NCBI GenBank assembly: GCA_016712885.1
Contig: JADJQF010000033.1
Span: 124,001 to 188,000, forward strand
DNA length: 64,000 bases
DNA from: Candidatus Flexicrinis proximus
GTDB lineage: Bacteria > Chloroflexota > Anaerolineae > Aggregatilineales > Phototrophicaceae
Direction of reading: 5' to 3'
Shown: positions 7,830-17,239 of the stretch, piece by piece
How the letters are laid out: every line of letters begins with the position of its first letter
Position numbering within the stretch: position 1 is the stretch's first letter
Position numbers and translations under genes: made by a program
The notes under the pieces: generated by a model
Databases searched by the model: none
Seen by the model: the letters and a program-made list of their open reading frames with translations, nothing else
Told to the model about the DNA's origin: nothing

Positions 7830-8627
7830 TTAGCGCGTGCCTTTGACCGCCCATGCCCGTGCGCTCAGTGGGATTGTGCCGTCGCTCCCGATCGGCAGGT
7901 CGTCCAACAGGCGCTCCCTGATGGCCTCCCGCTGCGCCTCATCGCGTGAGCGCAGATACTTCGCCACCGAGCCTTGCGCGCCGAGGAACGGCAGCCACAA
8001 GTCATCAAAGCTGGCAAACGTGGTGGCGACGTCGATCGGGGCGACCTCGACGCTGGAAAGCCCGGCCGAGTCGAACAGCGCGCGCAGGGCATTTGGGTCG
8101 CAGATGTCGTAGCGCGCCGCGGCGTGGAACGTTTCCGCCGCGCCGTCGACGGCGATCGCGGCATCCCAGAAGTGCCGTATCATCTGCATCCGGTCGCCAT
8201 AATCCCAGACATACGAGGCCGCGATCCCTGCCGGTTTGACTGCGGCCGCCAGACCCAGCGCGGCAGCTCTGGGCGACGGCACGAAGTTCAGCAGCAGGCC
8301 GGACACGGCGGCATCGAACGCCGGTCCGTCCAGTGCCAGCGCGGCGGCGTCGCCGGTCACGAAGTCGACTCGCGCGTCGGGGACCGCTGTTCGGGCGTAC
8401 GTCAGGTACTGATCGGACAGGTCGACGGCCACAACCCGGCCCGGCGCGGCGTGATCGAGAATTGCCTGCGTGAGGATGCCGGTCCCCGCACCGACGTCTA
8501 GCCAGCTTCCGCCCGGCGCGACGCCCAGCCACGCCAGAAACGGCTTGGCGACGACGCGGCTCCAGCGGCCGACATAGCGCTCGTAAGCGACGGCGTCGTT
8601 GAATGTGCTGCTCGCTGCATCCGCCAT
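7830..8627 (-). CDS. Class I SAM-dependent methyltransferase
   Basis: Encodes 265 residues of the Methyltransf_11/25 type. Motif I is SWLDVGAGTGILTQ (about 40-53), the acidic ribose-binding residue is in VVAVDLSDQYL, motif II is VDFVTGDAAALAL, and FDAAVSGLLLNFVPSP is the following strand. A variable C-terminal part presumably binds the acceptor, which cannot be named. The start at 8627 has AGGAG 8 nt upstream. A cytosolic enzyme, apparently transcribed alone. Confidence 0.88.
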   Translation of the reverse strand: MADAASSTFNDAVAYERYVGRWSRVVAKPFLAWLGVAPGGSWLDVGAGTGILTQAILDHAAPGRVVAVDLSDQYLTYARTAVPDARVDFVTGDAAALALDGPAFDAAVSGLLLNFVPSPRAAALGLAAAVKPAGIAASYVWDYGDRMQMIRHFWDAAIAVDGAAETFHAAARYDICDPNALRALFDSAGLSSVEVAPIDVATTFASFDDLWLPFLGAQGSVAKYLRSRDEAQREAIRERLLDDLPIGSDGTIPLSARAWAVKGTR

Positions 8628-8822
8628 GCTCGCTCTCCTGTGCTCACGCTGTCAGAGTCGATCATACTTCACTTTCGAATCAGGCGTGGCTGCCGTCGGT
8701 GTGCTTTTGTTTGCTATCGCGCTGGCCGACAGATCAGGACGTCCGTTCGTCTTATGCGCCCATGCCCCCCGCCTTTAATATCCAGGGCATACTGCTCCGG
8801 CGGATCGCTCCGCGCCAAAGGC

Positions 8823-9473
8823 TTATTGAGTTGAGGCGGATTGGGAGCGATGCGCGTGAATGAGCCGGATCACTGCGAGGCACGTTGTAAATATACCCAT
8901 CGCAACGAGCGCCGGACTCAGCCACATACTCAGGTCGTGAAGTAATGGCGAGGCGCCGCGATAGCCTATGGGACCGCCAAAATCGAAGTCGATGTCAGCG
9001 TTCTGCTGAAATTCGACGAAGGCGATAACAAATCCGATGCCCATAGCAACGAGCCCGGCGCGCCATAACCGAACTTCGATCATACCGTCATAATTTGAGG
9101 ACTGAAACACGAGCAAAACACTACCCCAAATCGGCATGAGGTATAGCGCCGCCAAGCACAGCCAGAGCACAAGGCCGCATAAAGCGTTCGGGCTCAATAG
9201 CCACATGCTTGCGCCTGCCCACAGCACCGCCGCACACCAGAGCAGGATACGCCCTGTTGGATTGATGACTTGTTCTCCTGCGCTGATGCATAGCGAGACA
9301 GTTACCCCATATGCCAGGCCGCGCCACTCGTGTCCAAACGGAAGATGGGTTTCGACAATTGCAAAACCAAGCGCGCTGAGTCCCGCCAGCCAGTGCGGCA
9401 GGCTGCGCGGCGCGCGGGACACGGTAACGATCCCAAGCGCGGCAAAAAAGACGGCGACCCCTACATGCTGCAT
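8823..9473 (-). CDS. Uncharacterised six- or seven-helix membrane protein
   Basis: Encodes 216 residues, almost entirely hydrophobic, with about six or seven membrane segments. A polar loop near residues 160-175 (FQQNADIDFDFGGP) separates the last two. I recognise no family. It lies 83 bp downstream of the AlbA_2 gene on the same strand and could be co-transcribed with it, but there is no clear ribosome-binding site, so the start is uncertain. Confidence 0.5.
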   Translation of the reverse strand: MQHVGVAVFFAALGIVTVSRAPRSLPHWLAGLSALGFAIVETHLPFGHEWRGLAYGVTVSLCISAGEQVINPTGRILLWCAAVLWAGASMWLLSPNALCGLVLWLCLAALYLMPIWGSVLLVFQSSNYDGMIEVRLWRAGLVAMGIGFVIAFVEFQQNADIDFDFGGPIGYRGASPLLHDLSMWLSPALVAMGIFTTCLAVIRLIHAHRSQSASTQ

Positions 9474-9556
9474 TGGCCGCCGTCCCGGTTACTCACCACT
9501 TCTTTTCGCTTCCCGACCTTCAGTTCACTTCCCGCACTGCTTTTCACTGCCCTGTA

Positions 9557-10936
9557 CTACGCGCCCACCTTGAGGATGTAGTGCGTGCCTTTCTTGCTGC
9601 CGATCTTGAGCAGGATGCCCTTCTCCACCAGGTCGGCCAGGTCGAGGCGCAGGGTCTCGGCGCTGACGCCGGGGCACAGGTCGCGGAACTCGCGGTTGGT
9701 GATCTGGCCGTGTTCCTTGATGTACTGGAGGGCGCGCGCCTGCCGGTAGTTGGTGTTGCGCGACCATTCCGGCGGCTGCTGTTTCACGCGCTCGTTATAC
9801 AGCGTGACGGCGAAGCTGTAGGGCCGCGCGTCGAAGTCGGGCGGCTTGCGCCCGCTCTGTTCCATCACCTCGATCATCCGGTCGATGCCCAGGCCCAGCT
9901 CTTCGATATAGCCCCACTGGAACAGGCCGTTGACGATGCGCGGGTTGCGGCTGAAGTGCTCGTCCTTGATGTTCTCGATGGTGATGAAGCCCGGCAGCCC
10001 CCCCGGCGAAATCACTTCCAGCCGGTCGGCATACATGCGGATTTCGATGCGCCGTCCCTTCAGCCGGTAGTCGCGGTGGCAGACGGCGTTAACGATCGCC
10101 TCGCGCACGGCGAACTGGGGGTACTCGTAGGTGTCCTCGCGTTCGAGCCCTTTGACCACGCCGCCGACGGCCATCTCCGACCAGACGAGGTTCCAGGCGC
10201 TTTCGATCAGCCGGGGCAGCGGGCCGGTCAGCTCCTCGCGGCGGATATAGCCGGCCAGGCCGTTTTCGCCGCGCGGCGTGCGGCCCAGGAATTTGATAAA
10301 GACCACGCTGGACTGCGGGATCCACTGCTGCGGATAGTCGGTGAACTGCAGCAGCCCGGCCACGGTCGGTTTGCCGGTCTGATCGACCGCGCCGATCTCC
10401 TTCAGCAGGTCGTCGAGGCTGCCGCTGAACGGGCGCTTGGTGCGATCTGCCCGCTTGGCCATGTATTCTTCGAGCATCTTCTTGCTGAAGTCTTCTTTGG
10501 CCGCGCCGGTCAGCGAAGTGGCCTCGAAGTCGCCAGTGGTCTTGGCGCTGGCCAGCCGCAGCAGTTCCTGACCGCCGACCGGCCGGTTCTGGGCGTCGCC
10601 GCGGATCAGCACGCGGCCGTCGGTCAGCGAGTGCAGTTCAATCGAACGCGGCACGCGCAGGCTGTAGGCATGGCCGCCGTCCAGCGTCATCTCTTCCCAA
10701 CTGCCGGTGACGACGGTCGGGCTGCACAGCGCGTCGGCCTTCTTGAGCGCGCCTTCCAGCGCCTCTGCATCCAGCTTGCCGTCGGCCGGTTTGCCGTCTT
10801 CGCTGATCCCAACGACCAGCAGTCCGCCCTCGGCATTGGCAAAGGCGATCAGTGTCTCGGCGATACTCTTGGGGTCTGCACTGTCCAGAAGCGCCAGACG
10901 CGGCCCAGCCCCTTGTTTCAATACATCAGGATTCAT
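9557..10936 (-). CDS. AlbA_2 (Schlafen-type) DNA-binding regulator with ATPase-like domain and C-terminal winged helix
   Basis: Encodes 459 residues. The N-terminal AlbA_2 module has AETLIAFANAEGGLLVVGISEDG (residues about 25-47). A central part leads to an HATPase_c_4-like region with AIVNAVCHRDY, ISPGGLPG and GLGIDRMIEVM (about 285-385). The last 60 residues (QITNREFRDLCPGVSAETL) look like a winged helix. This is the domain order of COG2865-type putative transcriptional regulators. A cluster of TTGGGATAA motifs begins 28 bp upstream, so autoregulation is likely. Target genes are unknown; such proteins also appear in defence contexts, but no partner is seen here. Confidence 0.85.
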   Translation of the reverse strand: MNPDVLKQGAGPRLALLDSADPKSIAETLIAFANAEGGLLVVGISEDGKPADGKLDAEALEGALKKADALCSPTVVTGSWEEMTLDGGHAYSLRVPRSIELHSLTDGRVLIRGDAQNRPVGGQELLRLASAKTTGDFEATSLTGAAKEDFSKKMLEEYMAKRADRTKRPFSGSLDDLLKEIGAVDQTGKPTVAGLLQFTDYPQQWIPQSSVVFIKFLGRTPRGENGLAGYIRREELTGPLPRLIESAWNLVWSEMAVGGVVKGLEREDTYEYPQFAVREAIVNAVCHRDYRLKGRRIEIRMYADRLEVISPGGLPGFITIENIKDEHFSRNPRIVNGLFQWGYIEELGLGIDRMIEVMEQSGRKPPDFDARPYSFAVTLYNERVKQQPPEWSRNTNYRQARALQYIKEHGQITNREFRDLCPGVSAETLRLDLADLVEKGILLKIGSKKGTHYILKVGA

Positions 10937-10963
10937 GAGGTCTTTTTGCGATAAAACGCGATA

Positions 10964-11161
10964 TATCCCAAACTGGCGCGTATTGTAGCACGAGTCGGCG
11001 CATCAATTGGGATAAATCTGCGAAAAACCAGACTCGCGGTTTCCGCGTGGGGTCAATATTATCCCGTATATTTAATCATAACTTAACATTTAAGCGCATC
11101 TCTTAACATAAGTCAGGACTGATGGGGTTGGGATAATTTGGGATTCTGTGGTTTATCCCAA
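10964..11161. promoter_or_regulatory. Array of TTGGGATAA / TTATCCCAA operator-like motifs
   Basis: Six sites occur in 198 bp upstream of the AlbA_2 gene: TATCCCAA 10964-10971, TTGGGATAA 11007-11015, TTATCCCG 11059-11066, TTGGGATAA 11128-11136, TTTGGGATT 11137-11145 and TTATCCCAA 11153-11161. Both orientations occur, and the last three form a direct plus inverted cluster. The surrounding 100 bp are AT-rich. Presumed binding sites for the adjacent regulator. Confidence 0.6.
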
Positions 11162-11190
11162 GCCGGCGCGGAGAAGGGAGTGAGAAGCAA

Positions 11191-11346
11191 CCTCACCCCC
11201 GGCCCCTCTCCATGCTGGAGAGGGGAGAAGAGCAGCGAGGGATCAGGGATGAAGGCGGCGGACGCAGTTTCCCCTCTCTGAGGCGGAGAGGGGACAAAGG
11301 GGTGAGGTTTGCGTAACGGCCCCTCTCCGAGCGGAGAGGGGAGAAG
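11191..11346. repeat. CCCCTCTCC/GGAGAGGGG hairpin repeat cluster
   Basis: Three hairpins pair CCCCTCTCC with GGAGAGGGG at 11203-11225, 11271-11293 and 11320-11341, flanked by CCTCACCCC and GGGGTGAGG. An 18-bp direct repeat, ATCAGGGATGAAGGCGGC, occurs at 11242-11259 and again at 11447-11464. With the operator array this accounts for most of the 595-bp gap 10937-11531; the rest (11347-11518) is G-rich with no gene seen. Confidence 0.8.
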
Positions 11347-11531
11347 AACAGGCGGCTAGCAGAGATCGGACGGCGGGGTGGCGGCGGACGGCGGGGGTGG
11401 CGTCCCTACGGGGGTGATGGGGGTTGGGGGAGAAAGGCAGCGGGGAATCAGGGATGAAGGCGGCATGGGGGAATGCGTGCGCGGTCTTCTGTTTAGGCGT
11501 AAACTAGTGGTATATCCTCAAAGGAGCCTGT

Positions 11532-13100
11532 ATGCTGCCCTCACCCACCCTGCATTTACGCTTATTCTTACGTATTTCGCTTGTTTTGCTGCTCGCGCTG
11601 GGCGTGATGAGCGTCAGCGCGCAGCCGCTGACCCCGATCGCCATCGGGGACAGCATCACCGGCAGCCTGACGGCGTCGGAACCGATCGTACGCTATGCGT
11701 TCCAACTGGAAAACCCGACCCAGGTCGATGTCCGCATCTTTGCCGTATCAGGCGGCCTGATCCCCAGTCTGCGGCTGATCGGTCCGACCGGGACGACACT
11801 CGCCACCGCCTTGAACCCGACCGGCGACGATCAGGTGGAGGTCGAAGCCGGCGTGGGCCGCGGGATCCATCAGATTATCGTCGAAGGCGTTAACGGGACG
11901 ACCGGCCAGTTCCTGCTGCTGGTTGAGAGCGGCGCGCCCGCGGTGCCTCCTTCACCGCTGATCGAAGGGCAGACTGTCGCGGCAGCGGTCGACGCGACCA
12001 ACGCGTTGCGCGTTTACAGCTTCCGCGTCGGCTTTGAGGACATGCTGCTGGTGGTCAACAGCGACCTGCCGCTGTCCGGGCCGGTCGTCACGCTCAAGGA
12101 TGCGCTCACGGGGGAGACACTGGGCATGACCACCGCCCGTCTGACCGGCGCGCGCTTCACGATCCCTGCCGGGCAGATCGACTACCTGCTGGAGATTGGG
12201 GCCAGCGGCGGGGGCGGCAGCGAGCCGTTCAGACTGTGCCTCGCGCGGAAATCGACGGCGGGCGCGTGCAGCGAATCCGGCCCAGTGGTGATCACCCAGC
12301 CGACGCGTACGCCGCAGACGATTGTGATCAGCACCCAGGTTCCGCCGACCGCGTTCCCGACCGTCCAGCCGACCGCGACCCTCGCGCCGCTGCCGCCTTC
12401 GGCGGTCTGTATCGCCGGATCACTGACCGGAAACCTCGTGAACGTCCGCAGCAGCCCCAGCACCAGCACGCCGGTCGTCACCACGCTCGTCGGCCTGAAT
12501 GTCGCAACTGTGATCGGCCGCCTGCCGGATACATCGTGGTATCAGGTCAGCGCCAACGGCCAGACCGGCTGGATGTCCGCCACCGTGGTGCGGCTGGGTG
12601 GGCCATGCCAGGCCATCCCGGTGGTCACGCTCACCGCTGTCCCGCCGATCGTGACTCCCACGCTGCCGCCGGCAGTGACCGCGACGCTGGTGCTCAATCC
12701 CGGCGGCTCGCCGACCTATGGCTCGACCGCGCTGACGACCGGATTCTCGCCGGATCCGTATCAGGTGATCGTGACCAGCGGCGGCCCGGTCAATATCAGC
12801 TACCTGTCGGGCTGCGTGGGCTTCGCCGCCGTCAATCCTGACTTCCAGGTGACGTTTACGGCGGGAGGGTCGTCGCTGCTGCGGTTCTATTACACCAGCA
12901 CCGCCGATACCACGATGGTCGTACGCGCGCCGAACGGGTCGTTCTTCTGCGTGGACGACAGCTTCAGCACGGCCAATCCGACCATCGATTTCGGCGCTCC
13001 GGCCAGCGGCACCTACTCGGTGTGGGTGGCCAACTATGTCGATGGCGTGGGCGCAACCGGCACGCTGGCGATCACCGAAGTCGCCGGCAACCACCCGTAA
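11532..13100 (+). CDS. Secreted protein with PPC-like domains and an SH3b domain
   Basis: Encodes 522 residues with a signal peptide (cleavage near VSAQP). Two beta-rich segments (about 35-130 and 140-235) resemble PPC domains (ITGSLTASEPIVRYAFQLENP). A Pro/Thr linker (about 255-290) leads to a bacterial SH3 domain (about 295-357: NLVNVRSSPSTSTPVVTTL, then WYQV and GWMSATVV), which in other proteins binds cell-wall peptides. A second Pro/Thr linker and a final beta domain (about 405-520) follow. The ATG at 11532 has AAAGGAG 6 nt upstream. Likely extracellular and wall-associated; no catalytic motif is visible. Confidence 0.82.
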   Translation: MLPSPTLHLRLFLRISLVLLLALGVMSVSAQPLTPIAIGDSITGSLTASEPIVRYAFQLENPTQVDVRIFAVSGGLIPSLRLIGPTGTTLATALNPTGDDQVEVEAGVGRGIHQIIVEGVNGTTGQFLLLVESGAPAVPPSPLIEGQTVAAAVDATNALRVYSFRVGFEDMLLVVNSDLPLSGPVVTLKDALTGETLGMTTARLTGARFTIPAGQIDYLLEIGASGGGGSEPFRLCLARKSTAGACSESGPVVITQPTRTPQTIVISTQVPPTAFPTVQPTATLAPLPPSAVCIAGSLTGNLVNVRSSPSTSTPVVTTLVGLNVATVIGRLPDTSWYQVSANGQTGWMSATVVRLGGPCQAIPVVTLTAVPPIVTPTLPPAVTATLVLNPGGSPTYGSTALTTGFSPDPYQVIVTSGGPVNISYLSGCVGFAAVNPDFQVTFTAGGSSLLRFYYTSTADTTMVVRAPNGSFFCVDDSFSTANPTIDFGAPASGTYSVWVANYVDGVGATGTLAITEVAGNHP

Positions 13101-13114
13101 GGGCTTTCGTCTCT

Positions 13115-13209
13115 GTGGAGGCGCCGCCTCCACGCCTCCGCCAGAGGGCGACACGCCCTCGGGACTCCCGCACCTGCGATTTCAGCGCCCATGGGCGCTG
13201 AAATCGCGA
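13115..13209 (+). repeat. Dispersed palindromic repeat (c)
   Basis: GTGGAGGC/GCCTCCAC (13115-13133), then GAGGGCG/CGCCCTC, then a hairpin pairing GCGATTTCAGCGCCC with its complement (13176-13207). It starts 14 bp after the stop of the SH3b protein gene, in the same orientation, between two convergent genes. Confidence 0.9.
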
Positions 13210-13218
13210 GTGAGCGGG

Positions 13219-15054
13219 TTAGCCGCCGAAGGCCGACTCGAAGAAGTGCGCGAGGGCGGGGAACAGCTTGCGCTGGTTGGCCGGTCGCATGATGCCGTGG
13301 CCCTCATCGTCGAAGGCCAGCAGTTCATATTCGACACCGGCGGCATCGAGCGCCGTCTGTACCGTCCGCACGTTGTCCGGCGTCACGTTCGGGTCGTTCA
13401 GCCCCTGAACGATCATCAGGCGGCCTTTGATATTGGCGACGAAATTGACGGGCGACGCCTGCTGGTACTTCTCCGGCACCTGATCGGGGCGGCCGCCCAT
13501 CATCTCTTCGCTGTACGGGCGCAAATCCGGCCGCGTGGTCTCGTAGTCGACCACCAGATCGGTCATGCCACAGACCGGCGCGGCGGCGGCGATCCATTCG
13601 ACTGGCGTGTGGGTGATCTGATGCCAGGAGGTGTACCCGCCGTAGCTGGTGCCGGTCACGCCGATCTTTCCCGGCAGCGCGATACCCGCGTCGATCAGCG
13701 CCTTTGCGCCGTGCGCGACATCATCCTGCTCGCGTCCGCCCCACCCGTCTATCTTGATCGATTCCTGAAATTCGAAGGTGAAGCCGGTGCTCCCGCGGTA
13801 GTTCGGGACAAGGACGTTAAAGCCGTGGGCCGCGTAATACTGCACTTCCGGCTGCACTGTATCGGAGGCGTGGGCGGTCGGGCCGCCGTGGACATACAGG
13901 ATCGTTCCGCGGGCGGGGACCGTTTGGGTCCGGTACAGCCAGCCCTGAATCTCGCGGCCGTCGACGGACTTCCAGCGGAAGTCTTCAGCCTGCGTCAGGT
14001 CCTCGCGCGTCAGCTTCACGTAATCCCACACCCGCGCCACCGTGATATAGGTTTCCGGGTCGGGGTGGAACGGATCACACAGGACGAGGTCGGTGGGCTG
14101 TTTGCTGCTGAAGGTCAGGGCGATCCACAGGCCATCCCCGCTGGGCGCGAGCGGGATCAGCGTGCCCGGCACAGGCGGGATGGGCGTCTCGATGCCGCTG
14201 TCCGGATCGAGCAGCGACGCGACCGCTTTGGCATCTTTGGTCTCGACGATGGTGACCAGCTTCGCGCCGGGCACACCCTTGATCGAGGCATCAGAAATCG
14301 TGCGCGAGGGATCGTCGATCAGCCAGCGTGTGTTACCGGTGACGATATCGAACAGCCCGATGCGGACGTGCGTCGCGGTCTCCGCTGTGAACAGGATGTG
14401 ACGGCTGTCCGGCATCCACTGTCCGAATGCTTTTTTGTCGTCCCCGGCGTTGATGATCTCGACATCGCTGCTGCCGTCCAGCGTACACAGCCAGAGCTGA
14501 ATGCCGCCGGGGGCGCGGTCGATGCGGTTATACAGCACATACTGGCCGTTAGGGCTGACAAACGGGAAGACAAAACCGCCTTTGCGGGGCCGCGCCAGCT
14601 CGACGCGCTCACCGGTTTCAAGATCGTGACGGATCACGCACGTCTGCTCGATCTCGTCGCCGGTGATCAGGTCGAGGTTGGCCGCATAAACAAGATACCG
14701 GCCGTCAGGCGTGAACTCGCCGCCGCGCAGAAAGTAATCCGGCGTCGGATCGGTGAGCGGGATCATCTCGCGCGGGGCGGACAGGTTGACGCGGTACAGC
14801 CCGTCGCGTTCGTTGCCTCCGGTGTCCTGTTTGACCAGGAGTCCCGACGAGTCGGGCAGCCACGCCACGAATACGGTTTCCTCGCTGTTTTCGGTCATCC
14901 TGACCGGCGGCAGGCTGCCGTCTGTCGGTGCAGCCCACACGTCGATATTCTCGCCCACCCCGATCCACGACCAGGCCGCCCACCGGCCATCCGGCGAGAT
15001 ATCTGCTCCATACATGCGCGGCATTTGCAGCAGGGCATCCAGCATGTCGGTCAT
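13219..15054 (-). CDS. S9 family serine peptidase (prolyl oligopeptidase/acylaminoacyl peptidase type)
   Basis: Encodes 611 residues. The N-terminal half is a beta-propeller-like region with WD40-like PD40 motifs (ISPDGRWAAW, FTPDGRYLVY, WMPDSRHILF). The C-terminal alpha/beta-hydrolase domain (about 350-610) carries the nucleophile elbow GTSYGGYTS, the Asp in GLNDPNVTPDNVR and the His in DDEGHGI. There is no signal peptide, so it is probably cytosolic and cleaves short peptides. The ATG at 15054 follows GGAG by 9 nt. It converges on the SH3b gene across repeat copy c. Confidence 0.93.
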   Translation of the reverse strand: MTDMLDALLQMPRMYGADISPDGRWAAWSWIGVGENIDVWAAPTDGSLPPVRMTENSEETVFVAWLPDSSGLLVKQDTGGNERDGLYRVNLSAPREMIPLTDPTPDYFLRGGEFTPDGRYLVYAANLDLITGDEIEQTCVIRHDLETGERVELARPRKGGFVFPFVSPNGQYVLYNRIDRAPGGIQLWLCTLDGSSDVEIINAGDDKKAFGQWMPDSRHILFTAETATHVRIGLFDIVTGNTRWLIDDPSRTISDASIKGVPGAKLVTIVETKDAKAVASLLDPDSGIETPIPPVPGTLIPLAPSGDGLWIALTFSSKQPTDLVLCDPFHPDPETYITVARVWDYVKLTREDLTQAEDFRWKSVDGREIQGWLYRTQTVPARGTILYVHGGPTAHASDTVQPEVQYYAAHGFNVLVPNYRGSTGFTFEFQESIKIDGWGGREQDDVAHGAKALIDAGIALPGKIGVTGTSYGGYTSWHQITHTPVEWIAAAAPVCGMTDLVVDYETTRPDLRPYSEEMMGGRPDQVPEKYQQASPVNFVANIKGRLMIVQGLNDPNVTPDNVRTVQTALDAAGVEYELLAFDDEGHGIMRPANQRKLFPALAHFFESAFGG

Positions 15055-15256
15055 TCGATTTTGCTCCTAGGCTGTGCGGGCGCACCACTGGGTATCTGTG
15101 TCACGCGCTTCTACGGACTGATCGCAGCGCCACGAACACCCATGCGCCGCTGGCAATCATAAAATATACCGCGGCAAAGTAACAAACATTTAGGGTCACC
15201 GGAGCAGACTCAGTCCGTCCGGCGTGAGGAACGCCGCTCTCTGCCGCCATGCGGGC

Positions 15257-15505
15257 TTACCGGAGGAATTCGCGGCTCGCCCGTGCTTTCAGGTGCGTCA
15301 CCAGATGGTCGAAGTGCATCATTTGTTCCAGTTCGACCGTCTCGGCCTCGGACAGGATGCCTTCCGCCTCGCGCTGGAGAAGCGCTTTTGCGCGCGCTTC
15401 CTGCTCCTCCGGCAGGGCGAACGCCAGAATCTCCTCAGGCGAGGCGCGTTCGGCGAGATACTCGATCAGCGTATCGAACAGGGGCGTGATCACTGCTTCG
15501 TTCAT
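15257..15505 (-). CDS. Small helical protein of a conserved bacterial family, unknown role
   Basis: Encodes 82 residues from ATG 15505 with GAGGTG 5 nt upstream (an ATG at 15517 lacks a site). The sequence SPEEILAFALPEEQEARAKA followed by SEAETVELEQMMHFDHLVTHLKA matches a widespread family of short charged helical proteins, often encoded beside PIN or HNH nuclease genes. No such partner is seen here: the next gene upstream is the pyruvate-kinase-like one and the next downstream is the S9 peptidase. Confidence 0.65.
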   Translation of the reverse strand: MNEAVITPLFDTLIEYLAERASPEEILAFALPEEQEARAKALLQREAEGILSEAETVELEQMMHFDHLVTHLKARASREFLR

Positions 15506-15580
15506 TGCGCACCTCATAACTGACTTGATTGCCCTTGCCGGATCGATCCCGGGGGTCTCCCCCGGACTCGTCCGGTACAG

Positions 15581-17104
15581 CTAAAGCGCGGCCCACGACT
15601 TCAGCGCGCGCAGCTTCGACGATTTCTTGATCTGATGGGTTTCCATGCGGCGCATCACCCCGTCGAGGATGTCCAGCGCGTCGAGGATGTACGGGCCTTT
15701 GTTGAGCATCACACATTCTGCGCGTTCGGCCATCGCCGCATCGGTGATCTCTGCCCGAGAGGGCAGACCATCCTTCGCCAGACCTTCGAGGACTTGGGTT
15801 GCCCAGATGACCGGGACATGCGCGGCTTCGCACAACCACAGGATTTCCTCTTGAATCTCCGCGAGGCGCTCCCAGCCGATTTCGACCGCGAGGTCTCCGC
15901 GCGCGATCATCACGCCCAGCGGCTGTGCCCCTGCTGCGCGGACGATAATCTCCGGCAGGCTGCGGACGGCGCGCGCCGTCTCGATTTTGGCGATCAGCGC
16001 CAGCGCGGGCAGGCCGGACTTGGCGCGCTTATCGGCGCGGGCGTTCAGTTCTTCCTGCAGGCGGCTGATGTCGTCGGCACACTGCACGAAGGAGTAATTG
16101 ACCATGTCGGCGTATTGGGCGACAAAGTCCAGATCCCGCAGGTCTTTCTCGGTCAGCGGATTCAGCCGCAGGTCGGTGTCCGGGAAATTGACGCCCTTGT
16201 CCGCCTTGAACTTTTCGCCTGCCTCACGGGCGCGGGTGACGCGCACCAGGATGCCTTCCGGACGGATATGTTCGACCACCGCGCCGATGCGCCCATCGTC
16301 AAAATGAACCGACTCGCCGATTTTGACCTGCGGCAGGGCATCGGTCAGCGTGCAGCGCGCGGCGGCGGTGGCGTCGTAGTGCTTGGGCGGTTTCTCGGCG
16401 GTGAGCAGGACGGTATCGCCCTTGAACAGCAGGCCTTTCTTAGGTTTACGCAGATTGGCGGTGCGCGATTTGGGGCCGCCCAGGTCCATGGCGATCTTGC
16501 AGGCCAATCCGGTTTCGCGTTCGGCCCGCCGCACGTAGGCGACCATCGACTCCCAGGCGTCCGGGTCGTCGTGCGCGCAGTTGATGCGGGCGATGTTCAT
16601 GCCGTGCTCGATCAGTTCCCTCACCAATGGGTATTCCCGCGCGGCTTCGCTGGGCAGCGTGACCATCACGCGGACGCGGCGGCCCGCGCTTCCCGGCCCG
16701 AAAACTTCGGCGGTATTGAGTTCGAGGCGGCGGTCACCGCGCAGGAACTGATTCGGACGCGGCCGTTTGGGCAGGTCGCGCCGACGGACGCCGGAGATCG
16801 CGGCCAGCGCCGTCAGCACGGCATCCAGATTAGGCTGAACGTGCGCCTCGATTCGCCCGAGCGACGAAAGCCCCCATGGCGACAGCACGGCCTGCATCGG
16901 ACGCAGGTCGCGGCGGCGCAGCGCAAGGTAATGTGCGAAATTCAGCCCGCTGATCAGGAAACTGCGGCGTGAAATGTATTTGCGCCAGGTCTCGAACTGG
17001 GCGCGGCCTTCCTGTATGACGACGTTTCTCAGCGCCAGCAGCGAATCGAGCGCGGCTTCGGGAGTGTTGGGCTTGGGGATGGTTCGTACGGGATCGGGTA
17101 GCAT
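15581..17104 (-). CDS. Pyruvate-kinase-like protein with N-terminal extension and no C-terminal domain
   Basis: Encodes 507 residues. The first 130 form an unusual helical extension (LISGLNFAHYLALRRRDL). A PK barrel follows: GMNIARINCAHDD (canonical Asn-Phe-Ser-His changed to Asn-Cys-Ala-His), AMDLGGPKSRT, a B-domain (FKGDTVLL to KGVNFP), the catalytic Lys in ALIAKIETARAV, IARGDLAVEIG and WATQVLEGL. The chain ends about 40 residues after that, so the allosteric C-domain of ordinary pyruvate kinases is absent. The ATG at 17104 follows AGGAGAG. It may transfer phosphate from phosphoenolpyruvate to ADP without fructose-bisphosphate control, or act on another substrate. Confidence 0.82.
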   Translation of the reverse strand: MLPDPVRTIPKPNTPEAALDSLLALRNVVIQEGRAQFETWRKYISRRSFLISGLNFAHYLALRRRDLRPMQAVLSPWGLSSLGRIEAHVQPNLDAVLTALAAISGVRRRDLPKRPRPNQFLRGDRRLELNTAEVFGPGSAGRRVRVMVTLPSEAAREYPLVRELIEHGMNIARINCAHDDPDAWESMVAYVRRAERETGLACKIAMDLGGPKSRTANLRKPKKGLLFKGDTVLLTAEKPPKHYDATAAARCTLTDALPQVKIGESVHFDDGRIGAVVEHIRPEGILVRVTRAREAGEKFKADKGVNFPDTDLRLNPLTEKDLRDLDFVAQYADMVNYSFVQCADDISRLQEELNARADKRAKSGLPALALIAKIETARAVRSLPEIIVRAAGAQPLGVMIARGDLAVEIGWERLAEIQEEILWLCEAAHVPVIWATQVLEGLAKDGLPSRAEITDAAMAERAECVMLNKGPYILDALDILDGVMRRMETHQIKKSSKLRALKSWAAL

Positions 17105-17239
17105 TGTGTCTCTCCTAGACTTTCATTTTACGCTGACAGGAAAGCCAAGTCCCGTGACGAACGTCACGTTTGTGATGCGCTGAAAGACGCCATTCTGAGG
17201 TGAGACTGCTGGCTACAACACGGAATACACCCGTGGTTT

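Noticed and set aside
9473..10954. 493-codon plus-strand ORF opposite the AlbA_2 gene
   Set aside because: Shadow frame; the minus-strand protein has clear AlbA_2 and HATPase motifs.
15101..15199. 32-codon minus-strand ORF with a hydrophobic segment (GTG start, CYFAAVYFMIASGAWVFVAL)
   Set aside because: Could be a tiny membrane protein before the S9 gene, but the start codon has no good ribosome-binding site and no family is recognised.
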